Assembly: GCF_001517585.1 (NCBI RefSeq)
Contig: NZ_FBYC01000004.1
Coordinates: 1,569,501 to 1,633,500, forward strand
DNA from: Roseibaca calidilacus
GTDB lineage: Bacteria > Pseudomonadota > Alphaproteobacteria > Rhodobacterales > Rhodobacteraceae
DNA: 64,000 nucleotides
Direction of reading: 5' to 3'
Shown in pieces: positions 26,187-34,959 of this stretch (positions are counted from its first letter, which is position 1; each line of letters begins with the position of its first letter). The position numbers were made by a program, and so were the translations under genes. Below the pieces are notes generated by a model, which saw only the letters and a list, made by a program, of their open reading frames with translations, had not been told where the DNA came from and searched no databases.

Positions 26187-27482
26187 ATGACCCGACCCGC
26201 CGTGCAGACCGCCTATGACATGCTGTCATCAGAGGATGAAGGCCGCGTCTGCCGCGACATCTCCGACGCCGCGTGCCGCGCCCAGCCCGGCAGCTTCCTG
26301 CGTCACGCGCTGGCCTTGGGGCTGAACAAATCCGCCGACGGGTTGGTGGACCCCAAACTGGTGCTGTCATGGCTGATGACGCATCTGGGCGCACCTGCCG
26401 CGATGATCGGTTTTCTGGTGCCGATCCGAGAGGCAGGAGCGCTGTTGCCGCAACTGTTTACCGCCGCGCGCATTCGCGCCATGGCGCGGCGCAAATGGGC
26501 ATGGGCGGCGGCAGCACTGGGCCAAGGCGCAGGCGCGGGCGTGATCGCGCTGGCGGCACTGACCGCCCAAGGCGCATTGGCAGGCATGTTGATCCTGCTG
26601 GGGCTGGCTGTGCTGGCCGTGTCGCGCTCGGTCGCCTCGGTCGCCTACAAGGATGTGCTGGGCAAAACCGTCGCCAAGGGCCAGCGCGGCACCGTCACGG
26701 GGCTGGCGGGAACTTGGGCGGCGGGCGTTTTGTTCGCCTTCGCGCTGGCGTTGATCTGGCTGGCAGAGGCGCGCTTTGCCATCGTCACGGGCGCGCTGAT
26801 TGTGGCGGCGGTTGCGTGGGTCATGGCAGGCGCGGTCTTTGCCGGGCTGCGCGAAGAAGCGGGCGAAACCGAGGGCGGCGGCAATGGTGCGTCGGCCGCC
26901 TTCGCCAACCTGCGCTACTTGCGCGAGGATCGCGGCCTTGCGCGCTTTATCGTGGCGCGGGGGCTTTTGACCGCAACCGCGCTTGCGCCGCCATGGATCG
27001 TTGTGCTGGCATCGGACAATGACGCGCTGCAAGGTTTGGGCACGCTGGTGCTGGCCTCTGCCCTTGCCGCACTGCTGTCAAGCTATGTCTGGGGGCGGCT
27101 GGCGGACCGGTCGTCGCGCATGGTGTTGGTGCTGACCGGCATTTGCGGGGCCGTGTCCATGATCTTTGCGTTGGCATTCGCGGCCCTCGGGCTGACGGGC
27201 ACGCTTTGGGCCATGCCGCTGGCGCTGTTCGGGCTGATGGTGGCGCATCAAGGCGTGCGGCTGGGGCGGTCCACCTATATCGTAGATATGGCCGCGCCAG
27301 AGCGCCGCGCGATCTATACCGCGATTGCAAATACCGTTATCGGGGTGATCTTGCTGGCCAGCGGCCTGTTCGGCGCCTTGGCCGCCTTGGGCGGGGCAGA
27401 ACTGACATTGGCGCTGTTCACGCTGATGGCTTTGGGCGGCGCATGGACCGCTTACGGATTGAAGGAATTGGGCGATGGTTGA
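26187..27482 (+). CDS. MFS transporter
   Basis: A 431-residue inner-membrane protein with about twelve hydrophobic segments and an unusually long polar N-terminus of about 60 residues before the first helix. The MFS-like loop is WGRLADRSSRMVLVLTG in the second half; the first-half loop is weaker (LFTAARIRAMARRKWAW). The substrate cannot be told. ATG 26187 has AGAGGA six bases upstream; the frame is open further upstream without a ribosome-binding site. It overlaps the alpha/beta hydrolase gene by eight bases, so the two are one transcription unit and may handle the same compound. Confidence 0.85.
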   Translation: MTRPAVQTAYDMLSSEDEGRVCRDISDAACRAQPGSFLRHALALGLNKSADGLVDPKLVLSWLMTHLGAPAAMIGFLVPIREAGALLPQLFTAARIRAMARRKWAWAAAALGQGAGAGVIALAALTAQGALAGMLILLGLAVLAVSRSVASVAYKDVLGKTVAKGQRGTVTGLAGTWAAGVLFAFALALIWLAEARFAIVTGALIVAAVAWVMAGAVFAGLREEAGETEGGGNGASAAFANLRYLREDRGLARFIVARGLLTATALAPPWIVVLASDNDALQGLGTLVLASALAALLSSYVWGRLADRSSRMVLVLTGICGAVSMIFALAFAALGLTGTLWAMPLALFGLMVAHQGVRLGRSTYIVDMAAPERRAIYTAIANTVIGVILLASGLFGALAALGGAELTLALFTLMALGGAWTAYGLKELGDG

Positions 27483-28209
27483 CTATCTGGAAACGGCGCA
27501 GGGCCGCAAGCTGGCCTATCACAAGACCGACGGGCGCGGCCCCGGCATTGTTTTTTTGGGCGGGTTCATGTCGGACATGTCGGGCACCAAGGCCGTGTGG
27601 CTGGAAGACTGGGCGCGCAGCAATGGCCGAGCGTTCCTGCGGTTTGACTATTCTGGGCATGGCGAAAGCTCCGGTGCCTTTACCGATGGGTGCATTGGCG
27701 ACTGGGCGGCAGATGCAATGGCCGCGCTTACCGCTCTGACAGAGGGGCCGCAAATTCTGGTCGGCTCATCCATGGGCGGCTGGATCGCGCTGTTGCTGGC
27801 GCGCGCCATGCCCGCGCGGGTGCACGCGCTGGTTGGCATTGCCGCCGCCCCCGATTTCACCGAGGACAGCATGTGGCCCGGCCTGAACGACGCCCAACGA
27901 GCCGAGATCATGGACAAGGGCCAGACCACCCTGCCCAACGACTATGACGCGCCCTATACCCTGACCCGCCGCCTGTTCGAGGATGGCAAGCACCAGCTTG
28001 TGCTGCGCAGCCCCTTGGCCTTGCCGTTCCCTGTGCGCCTGCTGCAAGGCACGCGCGACGAGGCCGTGGCAACCTCTGTCCCCTTGCGCCTGATGGACCA
28101 TGCCGACTGCCCCGATATGCGGCTGGAACTGGTCAAGGATGCCGATCACCGCTTTTCCACGCCCGATTGTCTGACCCTGATCGCGCGCGCGATTGCAGAG
28201 CTAAGTTAA
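27475..28209 (+). CDS. Alpha/beta hydrolase (ABHD10-like)
   Basis: A 244-residue cytoplasmic hydrolase. The nucleophile elbow is GSSMGG (Ser at about residue 99), the oxyanion region GGFMSDMSGTKA near residue 30, and an Asp (GTRDEAV, about 196) and His (KDADHRFST, about 222) complete the triad. The overall pattern is that of the ABHD10/BEM46-like acyl-protein thioesterase group found widely in alphaproteobacteria. It overlaps the upstream MFS gene by eight bases. The natural ester substrate is unknown. Confidence 0.88.
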   Translation: MVDYLETAQGRKLAYHKTDGRGPGIVFLGGFMSDMSGTKAVWLEDWARSNGRAFLRFDYSGHGESSGAFTDGCIGDWAADAMAALTALTEGPQILVGSSMGGWIALLLARAMPARVHALVGIAAAPDFTEDSMWPGLNDAQRAEIMDKGQTTLPNDYDAPYTLTRRLFEDGKHQLVLRSPLALPFPVRLLQGTRDEAVATSVPLRLMDHADCPDMRLELVKDADHRFSTPDCLTLIARAIAELS

Positions 28210-28239
28210 GCGGCGAATGTTCGAAAAGGGAAAGTTTGC

Positions 28240-28254
28240 GGGGCAATTAGCCCC
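28240..28254. terminator. Weak hairpin between convergent genes
   Basis: GGGGC (28240-28244) pairs with GCCCC (28250-28254) around AATTA, with an A-run on the right side that reads as a T-run entering on the minus strand. It lies in the 53-base gap between converging genes; the stem is short. Confidence 0.35.
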
Positions 28255-28262
28255 CAAAACCA

Positions 28263-29297
28263 TCAGAACACGCAGATATTCTGCAAGCTGACCCATTGCC
28301 CATCGCTAAGCAACGCGCGGCTGGGTGCCGCGCCCGCCAACGGGTCACCCTTGCGCAAATCGGGCAAAAGCGGTCCGACATCTGGGTCCAGCGCTTCGGG
28401 ATTATCCGCAAACGCACGGGCCGACAGGTCCAACGCCTGAAACCGCGACAAAAGCTGTGCCACATCGGGCAAAGGGGCATCGGCGCGCATGAAGGGCCCG
28501 GCATAACCCGACAACGCTTCGGTCGGGACCGTGCCAGAGGTCAGCAAGCCCAATGTCCTGAGCACACCGATATGCCCCAGCACCGGCGCCACCGGATCCC
28601 CCATCCGCAGCCGCGCCTGTGCCAGCACCAAAGCACCGGCTAATGCCTCTGGGCTGTCGGCCATGTCGAGCAGCCGCGCGTCGATCACGAACACCCCGCC
28701 GGGCAAACCCGTGACCCGTGCGGCAGGCGTGTCTTGCAGCACATGCACCCGCGCGGGCTGTTCCAGCACCTGCCGTTGCAGCGCGTCCAGCGCCGCGCGG
28801 CCTTGGCTGGCGGTGCAAAGCTGCGCGCCCTGTGCTTGCAGATCCGCAACCAGCGCAGAGCCGATTTCATGGCGCGTGGTCCATGGCAATACCGTCGCGG
28901 TATGGCGTTCCAGCGCAGGGGGGAACAGGACCGCCACGCCCACCAGCGCCGCGACCGCAAACGCTGCATAAACCTTACCCCCCAGACGGTCGCGCCAGCG
29001 CCGGGGCGGTGCCAGTGCGGCCTGCACCACTTCCAGCGCTTCGATCAACCAGTCGTCATCCAGTTCCAGCACCTCTGCGCCATCGCCATCGGGGCTGTAT
29101 AGGGCCGGGCGTTCACGCGGGTTGCGCCGCCGCACCGCGGGCAAGGACCAATGCGACAAAACCTGCATCGAGCGGCTGTCGGAAATGACAAGGGTCGCAT
29201 CGCCGAAATTGACCACGACCTCGCGGCGCTGGTCTTCAACCCGCGCAGACCACAGGCCGAGTCCTTCCAGTTTGCGATACTTGTCCAGCGCGGTCAT
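28263..29297 (-). CDS. Membrane-anchored protein with a degenerate M48-like domain
   Basis: A 344-residue protein. Residues 1-95 are polar and look like a domain-swapped or PH-like N-terminus; residues 108-127 form one membrane helix (VYAAFAVAALVGVAVLFPPAL); residues 140-340 resemble an M48 peptidase core. GLPGGVFVIDARLLDMADSPEALAGALVLAQARLRMG lines up with the M48 stretch LPGG...G(L/I)L..A..E.ELA.VLAHEI.H, but the HExxH is AQARL here, so both zinc histidines and the catalytic Glu are gone. It is probably a pseudoenzyme. It converges with the alpha/beta hydrolase and lies 65 bases upstream of the acyl-CoA synthetase stop. Confidence 0.7.
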   Translation of the reverse strand: MTALDKYRKLEGLGLWSARVEDQRREVVVNFGDATLVISDSRSMQVLSHWSLPAVRRRNPRERPALYSPDGDGAEVLELDDDWLIEALEVVQAALAPPRRWRDRLGGKVYAAFAVAALVGVAVLFPPALERHTATVLPWTTRHEIGSALVADLQAQGAQLCTASQGRAALDALQRQVLEQPARVHVLQDTPAARVTGLPGGVFVIDARLLDMADSPEALAGALVLAQARLRMGDPVAPVLGHIGVLRTLGLLTSGTVPTEALSGYAGPFMRADAPLPDVAQLLSRFQALDLSARAFADNPEALDPDVGPLLPDLRKGDPLAGAAPSRALLSDGQWVSLQNICVF

Positions 29298-29364
29298 GGC
29301 GCCCTGTGGTTATGATTACCCGATGCTCATTCCCTATCGCAGCCCAAGCGGCATGACCAGACGC

Positions 29365-30990
29365 TTACAAATCACGCACCTGTTCGCGTAATTCAAATTT
29401 TTGGATTTTCCCGGTAGAGGTTTTGGGCAAATCCAGCACAAGCACGCGCTTGGGCGTCTTGAAGCCGGCCAGCCGTTCGCGGCAAAATGCGATCAACTCG
29501 GCTTCGGACACCTCTTGCCCGTCCTTCAGTTCAATGCAAGCACAAGGCACTTCGCCCCATTTTGCGTCTGGCTTGGCGACCACCGCGGCAAGCGCAACGG
29601 CAGGATGTTTCATCAGCACGCCCTCGACCTCGACAGAAGAGACGTTCTCGCCGCCAGAGATGATGATGTCCTTCGCCCTATCGGCAATTTTGATGTAGCC
29701 GTCCGGGTGCTGAAAGGCGATATCGCCGGAGTGGAACCAGCCGCCCTTGAACGCCTCGGCAGTGGCTTGCGGGTTCTTGTAATAGCCTTTCATCACACCA
29801 TTGCCGCGATGCATGATTTCCCCCAAGGCCGCCGCGTCGCGTGCCACCGGGGTCATGGTTTCGGGGTCCATGACCGTCACCCCCTCTGTGAAGGGCATGG
29901 CAACGCCGGTGCGGGCCTTGATCTCTGCCCGGTCATCGCCGTGCAAATGGTCAAACCCGTCATGCCACAGGCATTCGGTGTCGGGGCCATAGGTTTCGGT
30001 TAGCCCGTAAACCTGAGTCACATCAAAGCCCAAGGGTTCAATCGCGGCCAGCGTAGCAGCAGGCGGCGGCGCGCCTGCGGTGAACACCCGGACAATATGG
30101 TCAAAGCCTTTGCGCTCATGGTCCTTGGCGTTGATGATGGTCTGCAACACGATGGGCGCGCCGGCCAGATGCGTCGCGCCCTCATCTGCAATCGAATCAT
30201 AGACCCCCGCCGCCGTAATATCGCGCAGGCAGATCATGGCGCCGCCAAGTGCGGGCAGCATCCACGGATGACACCACGCGTTGCAATGGAACATGGGCAC
30301 GATGGTCAGGTAGCGCGGAAACAAGGTCATCTGCCATGAAATCGGCTGCGACAGCGTGGACAGATACGCGCCGCGATGGTGATACACCACGCCCTTGGGT
30401 CGCCCCGTCGTGCCGGATGTGTAATTCAGCGCAAGGCTTTCCCATTCGTCGGCGGGCATAATCCAGTCGAAACCGGCATCCCCCTCGGCCAGCAGCGCGT
30501 CATAGGTCAGATGCCTGCCGCTGGCGGCAATCCGGGCCTGCGCATCGGGCACTTCGACCAGCAGGGGCGGCGTGTCGAGCATGGCGCAGGCGGCTTCCGC
30601 CAAATCCAGCAGCGCGCTATCGACCAGCAGCAGCGCAGCACCGCCATGACCAAGGATATATTGCACCGTATCCACATCCAGCCGCGTGTTGATCGCGTTC
30701 AGGATCGCCCCGCAGGCCGGCACGCCGAAATGCGCTTCGGCATGGGCGGGCACATTGGGCAAGAGCGTGGCAACCACATCGCCGGGGGCCACACCCCGCC
30801 CCACCAGCGCAGAGGCCAATTGCGACACCCGCGCGTGATATTGCGCATAGCTGCGCCGCTCTGTGCCGTAGATGATCGCGTCACGCGGGGCGAACAGGTC
30901 GGCGGCGCGGCGCAAATGCGACAAGGGCGTCAGCGGCGTGAAATTCGCGGCGCACCGCGCCAACCCGGTTTCATCCCTTAGCCAGCCCAT
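29365..30990 (-). CDS. AMP-forming acyl-CoA synthetase
   Basis: A 541-residue ligase that activates a fatty or related acid to its CoA ester through an acyl-adenylate. The ATP/AMP motif YTSGTTGRPKGVVYHHRG is at about residue 180, GLTETYGP near 320, GWFHSGDIAFQHPDGYIKIADRAKDIIISGGENVS in the hinge region and KTSTGKIQKFELRE with the catalytic Lys at the end. It belongs to the medium/long-chain and methylmercaptopropionate (DmdB) branch. ATG 30990 follows AGGAGG at six bases; longer frames run into the upstream control region. The beta-oxidation genes further right make acyl degradation the likely role. A perfect palindrome sits in its promoter region. Confidence 0.92.
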   Translation of the reverse strand: MGWLRDETGLARCAANFTPLTPLSHLRRAADLFAPRDAIIYGTERRSYAQYHARVSQLASALVGRGVAPGDVVATLLPNVPAHAEAHFGVPACGAILNAINTRLDVDTVQYILGHGGAALLLVDSALLDLAEAACAMLDTPPLLVEVPDAQARIAASGRHLTYDALLAEGDAGFDWIMPADEWESLALNYTSGTTGRPKGVVYHHRGAYLSTLSQPISWQMTLFPRYLTIVPMFHCNAWCHPWMLPALGGAMICLRDITAAGVYDSIADEGATHLAGAPIVLQTIINAKDHERKGFDHIVRVFTAGAPPPAATLAAIEPLGFDVTQVYGLTETYGPDTECLWHDGFDHLHGDDRAEIKARTGVAMPFTEGVTVMDPETMTPVARDAAALGEIMHRGNGVMKGYYKNPQATAEAFKGGWFHSGDIAFQHPDGYIKIADRAKDIIISGGENVSSVEVEGVLMKHPAVALAAVVAKPDAKWGEVPCACIELKDGQEVSEAELIAFCRERLAGFKTPKRVLVLDLPKTSTGKIQKFELREQVRDL

Positions 30991-31054
30991 TTTCGCCTCC
31001 TGGTTGCAGATATTTCGCGCGCGGGCCATGAGTGGAATGGCCTGCGAAATATTA

Positions 31055-31071
31055 TTGCTACGACGTAGCAA
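31055..31071. promoter_or_regulatory. Perfect palindrome at the acyl-CoA synthetase promoter
   Basis: TTGCTACG-A-CGTAGCAA is a perfect eight-base-arm palindrome. On the minus strand it is followed directly by TAATAT (31054-31049), a good -10 box, so the operator fills the -35/-10 spacer about 65 bases before the ATG. The regulator is unknown; TetR-type proteins often bind such sites. Confidence 0.6.
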
Positions 31072-31173
31072 AATAGATAGCGAAATTGCAAGACCCGCCT
31101 GCAAGGCAGCCGCTTTGTGGCACAACAAAGGCGACAATTCCGGAAAATACCGTAGTTTGTCCCCGATTTTGTC

Positions 31174-31191
31174 CGTTAACACAGGTTAACG
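31174..31191. promoter_or_regulatory. Inverted repeat upstream of the first Hint gene
   Basis: CGTTAAC-ACAG-GTTAACG, seven-base arms with a four-base spacer, 52 bases before the start at 31243. The TTAA cores are six bases apart, one short of the CtrA consensus (TTAA-N7-TTAA). The second Hint gene has a related GTTAACCTTGTTCT at 32041. Confidence 0.45.
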
Positions 31192-31242
31192 TTGTGCTCA
31201 CGCAACCTGTTGGGTGGCGCAACCGCAAAGAGAGGACATCCC

Positions 31243-31977
31243 ATGTTACCCTCGCTTCTAACGGTTACCAGTTCCGGTGCGCGTTATCGCACATTTCATG
31301 ATCGCAGCAATGTCTGGCCAAGCGCCCAGACACCCGGCGCGCTACTGCCGGATTTCGGCAGCATTGTCGAAGGCTTGTTGCCCGGTCGCATGATCGCCAC
31401 AGAAACGGGCTGGCGCCCCGTCGAAACCCTTGTGGCGGGCGATATGGTGCTGACATTCGATCATGGCATGCGTCGCCTTGAATCTGTTCTGACCAACCCG
31501 GTCGGCCCTGACCCTCGGACCGGCGGCAAGGCACGCGCGCTTCATGTGCCCCGGGACGCAATCGGCAATCGGCGCGCCATGACCCTGCTGCCCAGCCAGC
31601 TTGTGCTGCTGGATTGCCCTTATGCGCAAATCTATTTCGGCGCTCAGTTCATGCTGGTTCACGCCGCTTGCCTAGAAGGCTACAAAGGCATTTCGCGCAT
31701 AGGGCTAAAGCAGGGTGTGCAAAGCTACATGCTGGCCTTTGCCCGCGAAGAGATCATCCATGCCGATGGCTCTGCCCTGCTATCCTGCCACGCGACCGAC
31801 CGCGCCCCGCGCGCGCCGCGCCATAGAACCTACCCGCGTCTGACGGCAGAGCAGGCTCGGGCCTTCCAACACTGGGTCAAGATGCAAGCGGGCGCGCCGG
31901 TGCAATGTGCCACGCAGCCGGGTCGCGCGGTCGCGGCTCGGGCAACAACCCCGGTCCAAACCGCCCGGTTGCACTGA
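31243..31977 (+). CDS. Hint-domain protein (Hint_2 type), copy 1
   Basis: A 244-residue protein with a Hedgehog/intein-fold (Hint_2, PF13403-like) domain at about residues 40-185: GLLPGRMIATETGWRPVETLVAGDMVLTFDHGMRRL, a LHVPRDAIGNRRAMTLLPSQLVLLDC block and EEIIHADGSALLSCH. In Rhodobacterales such domains often end secreted proteins, but here it stands alone with no signal peptide or repeats. The Cys or Ser that starts self-cleaving Hint domains is Gly/Leu here, so autoprocessing is unlikely. The C-terminal 50 residues are basic and alanine-rich. ATG 31243 has AGAGGA eight bases upstream. It diverges from the acyl-CoA synthetase gene and is followed by a paralogue. Confidence 0.82.
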   Translation: MLPSLLTVTSSGARYRTFHDRSNVWPSAQTPGALLPDFGSIVEGLLPGRMIATETGWRPVETLVAGDMVLTFDHGMRRLESVLTNPVGPDPRTGGKARALHVPRDAIGNRRAMTLLPSQLVLLDCPYAQIYFGAQFMLVHAACLEGYKGISRIGLKQGVQSYMLAFAREEIIHADGSALLSCHATDRAPRAPRHRTYPRLTAEQARAFQHWVKMQAGAPVQCATQPGRAVAARATTPVQTARLH

Positions 31978-32071
31978 AAATGCCACATGCCGCGCCAAGG
32001 GCGTTCCATGACCAAGAAAAGGCCATGATTGCATGGCTTCGTTAACCTTGTTCTGACTTTGGAGTTCAAAG

Positions 32072-32743
32072 ATGACACATCACCACCCGTTCGGCACGAC
32101 ACGTGATGCGAACACTTTCCCGAAATCGGGCAGCATCGCCGCGATTTCCACAACCATGCAAAAAGACGCAGCGCTTTATGCCATGGCGCTGCGTGAAGAC
32201 GGGCTTTTGCCGGGCACGCTTGTGGCCACCGGCACCGGCTGGCGCAAGATTGAAACGGTGCGGCCGGGCGAGATGGTTCTGACCTTCGACAGCGGTATGC
32301 AACCCGTGGCAGAAGTGCATGAGCTGACCATCCCATACCATGCCCTGCCCCCGCACAAGGCCTTCATCATGGTCGTGCCACGCGGTGTTCTGGGCAACCG
32401 TCGCCAGATCGAACTGCTGCCATTGCAAGAGATCATCATCGAATCCGATTTCGCAGAGGAGCAATATGGCGACCCGTTCGTGCTGATTCAGGCGTTGATG
32501 CTGGACGGCTTTGACGGCATCCATCGCAAGCCATTGCACGGCGATCTAAGCATCTACATGCCGACCTTCGCGCAAGAGCAGTTGATCCACACCTGCGGAA
32601 CGGCCCTTGTGACCGCCCGCGCTGAAAGCGACTTCTCTCCGTTCGAGGCCAGCAGCAACCTGCCCGCACGCGAATATACCCGCCTGCCGCTTGCAGACCT
32701 AAGCGCGTTGGCCGATAGCCTGAAAGAAGAACGGGCGGCCTAA
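32072..32743 (+). CDS. Hint-domain protein (Hint_2 type), copy 2
   Basis: A 223-residue paralogue of the preceding gene product, with the same architecture: DGLLPGTLVATGTGWRKIETVRPGEMVLTFDSGMQPV, VPRGVLGNRRQIELLPLQEIIIESD, YGDPFVLIQALMLDGFDGI and a final AQEQLIHTCGTALVTA. Again the initial nucleophile of self-processing Hint domains is missing. A short charged tail (DSLKEERAA) ends it. GGAG lies nine bases before the ATG. A 94-base gap separates it from copy 1, with a small hairpin at 32022-32037, so each may have its own promoter. The gene converges with fadJ, leaving 12 bases. Confidence 0.82.
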   Translation: MTHHHPFGTTRDANTFPKSGSIAAISTTMQKDAALYAMALREDGLLPGTLVATGTGWRKIETVRPGEMVLTFDSGMQPVAEVHELTIPYHALPPHKAFIMVVPRGVLGNRRQIELLPLQEIIIESDFAEEQYGDPFVLIQALMLDGFDGIHRKPLHGDLSIYMPTFAQEQLIHTCGTALVTARAESDFSPFEASSNLPAREYTRLPLADLSALADSLKEERAA

Positions 32744-32755
32744 GCCGCCCATATC

Positions 32756-34948
32756 TTATGCCGCCTTTGCCTTGGCATGGTAGAAGCGATGCCCCACCGC
32801 GGCCATGTCGCGCAGCATCTGCGGTGCCCTGAACCTTGGCCCATGCGCAGCTTCCAACTGGTCGCAAACTGCGACCGCATAGGGCGCGCCCAGCATGTCC
32901 AGCCATGAAAACGGCCCGCCCGACCAAGGCGCAAACCCCCAGCCCATGATCGCGCCGACATCGCCTTCGCGGATATCGGTCAGAACGCCCTCTTCCAGCG
33001 CGCGCACGGCTTCCAGCGCCTGTGCAAACATCAGGCGGTGTTGCACCGTGGTCAGGTCGGGCTGCTCCGCGGCTTGCGGGTATTTTGCGGCCAACCCTTC
33101 CCACAGGCCCAGACGTTTGCCTTTGTCGTCATAGGCGTAAAAGCCGGCGCTTGATTTGCGCCCCAACCGGCCCTGTTCGACCATCCAGAAGATGACCTCG
33201 TCAACATCGCCATCGGCATAGGCGTCGCCCAGCGCGGCGCGGGTGGCCTTGGCAATTTTTGCCCCCAGATCCAACGAGGTTTCATCCACCAGTTGCAACG
33301 GCCCCAGCGGCATGCCCATCAGCTTGGCAGCGTTTTCCACCAGCGCGGGGGCGACGCCCTCACGGACCATGCGCATCCCCTCATTCAGGTATGGGATGAT
33401 GCAGCGGTTGGCATAAAAGAAGCGCGCGTCATTGACGACAATCGGCGTTTTGCGAATTTGGCGCACGAAATCCAGCGCCTTGGCCACGGCCAGATCGCCC
33501 GTCTCGCGGCCTTTGATAATCTCGACCAGCGCCATTTTATCGACCGGGCTGAAGAAATGGATGCCGATGAAATTGGCCTTGCGCGCGCTGGCCTTTGCCA
33601 GATCGGCAATCGGCAGCGTCGACGTGTTGGTGGCGAAAATCGCATCCGCGCCCAGCACCGCGTCGGCCTTTTGCGTGACCTCTGCCTTGACCTTTGGGTC
33701 TTCGAAAACGGCCTCTATCACCAGATCGCAGCCATCAAGCGCGGCATAATCTGTCGTCGGCGTGATGCGGGCCAAAACCTGCGCCTTGCCCTCTTCGGTG
33801 ACCTTGCCGCGCTTCATGCCCTTGTTCAGGATATCCTCGGCATGGGCGTGCCCGCGCTCGGCCGCGTCTTGGGCGGCGTCGATCAGCACCACCTCTATGC
33901 CCGCATTGGCGGCCACATAGGCAATGCCCGCGCCCATCATGCCCGCGCCCAAAACGCCCAGCTTGCGGACCTTGGCATCGGGCGCATCGGGGCGGTTCGC
34001 GCCTTTTTCCAGCGCTTCCTTGTTGATGAACAAAGACCGGATCATCGCACTCGAGGACGGGTTCATCAGAACAGAGGTAAACCAGCGCGCCTCGATCTTC
34101 AGCGCGGCATCGAACGGCACCAAAGCCCCTTCATAGACCGCCGACAGCAGCGCCTTGGCCGCCGGGTAGACCCCTTGCGTCTTGCCATTGATCATGGCGG
34201 ATGCCCCCACGAAGGTCATGAACCCCGCCGGATGGTAGGGCGCGCCGCCGGGTATTTTATAGCCCTTGGCGTCCCATGGTTTGACCAGATCGGCATCTTT
34301 CGCGGCCAAAACCCAGTCTTTCGCGCGGGCAAGTAGGTCTTCCGGGGCGACCACCTCGTCAATCAGGCCCGCAGATTTGGCGCGTTTTGGGTCCATCAGC
34401 TTGCCTTCCAACAGGAAGGGGGCCGCGCCCATCGCGCCCAGCTTGCGCGCCAGCCGCGTCGTGCCGCCTGCACCGGGGAAGATACCGACCTTGATCTCTG
34501 GCAAGCCGATCTTGGCGCGCGGATTGTCCGCCGCGAAAATGCGGTGGCAGGCCAAGGGCAGTTCCAACCCGATGCCCAGCGCCGTGCCGGGCAGCGCCGC
34601 GGCAATGGGCTTTGCCCCTTTCAGCGTTTTCGGGTCCATGCCCGCGCGTTCGATCTTGCGCAGGATCGCGTGCATGCCCATGATCGCATCGAACACCTGT
34701 TTGGCTGGGTCGGCGTCAACCACACCCTTGCCGGTGGCCAGAATGTTCAGGTCCATCCCGGCGGCGAAATCGGGCTTGCCGGACGTTATAATCACGCCCT
34801 TCACAGCCTCATCTGCCAGCGCGGTTTCGATATGCGCTTCCAGTTGCGCAAAACCCTCCAGCGACAGCACATTCATGGATTTTCCGGGCACGTCCCAAGT
34901 GATGGTGGCCACGCCGTCTACGTCCAGATCGTAAATGAATTCCTGCAT
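32756..34948 (-). CDS. fadJ: 3-hydroxyacyl-CoA dehydrogenase / enoyl-CoA hydratase, FadJ type
   Basis: A 730-residue bifunctional beta-oxidation protein. The N-terminal crotonase domain (1-190) has the oxyanion stretch KPDFAAGMDLNIL and both catalytic glutamates (GIGLELPLACHRI and GLPEIKVGIFPGAGG). From about residue 320 the NAD-binding dehydrogenase begins (KLGVLGAGMMGAGIAYVAANAG), with the FFSPVDKM histidine region (IGIHFFSP) and two C-terminal dehydrogenase domains. It converts enoyl-CoA to 3-ketoacyl-CoA. ATG 34948 has a near-ideal GGGAGGTGA upstream; it lies 11 bases behind the thiolase gene, so both form one operon. Confidence 0.95.
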   Translation of the reverse strand: MQEFIYDLDVDGVATITWDVPGKSMNVLSLEGFAQLEAHIETALADEAVKGVIITSGKPDFAAGMDLNILATGKGVVDADPAKQVFDAIMGMHAILRKIERAGMDPKTLKGAKPIAAALPGTALGIGLELPLACHRIFAADNPRAKIGLPEIKVGIFPGAGGTTRLARKLGAMGAAPFLLEGKLMDPKRAKSAGLIDEVVAPEDLLARAKDWVLAAKDADLVKPWDAKGYKIPGGAPYHPAGFMTFVGASAMINGKTQGVYPAAKALLSAVYEGALVPFDAALKIEARWFTSVLMNPSSSAMIRSLFINKEALEKGANRPDAPDAKVRKLGVLGAGMMGAGIAYVAANAGIEVVLIDAAQDAAERGHAHAEDILNKGMKRGKVTEEGKAQVLARITPTTDYAALDGCDLVIEAVFEDPKVKAEVTQKADAVLGADAIFATNTSTLPIADLAKASARKANFIGIHFFSPVDKMALVEIIKGRETGDLAVAKALDFVRQIRKTPIVVNDARFFYANRCIIPYLNEGMRMVREGVAPALVENAAKLMGMPLGPLQLVDETSLDLGAKIAKATRAALGDAYADGDVDEVIFWMVEQGRLGRKSSAGFYAYDDKGKRLGLWEGLAAKYPQAAEQPDLTTVQHRLMFAQALEAVRALEEGVLTDIREGDVGAIMGWGFAPWSGGPFSWLDMLGAPYAVAVCDQLEAAHGPRFRAPQMLRDMAAVGHRFYHAKAKAA

Positions 34949-34959
34949 TGTCACCTCCC

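Noticed and set aside
31174-31191. CtrA box
   Set aside because: TTAA cores are six bases apart, not seven; kept only as an inverted repeat.
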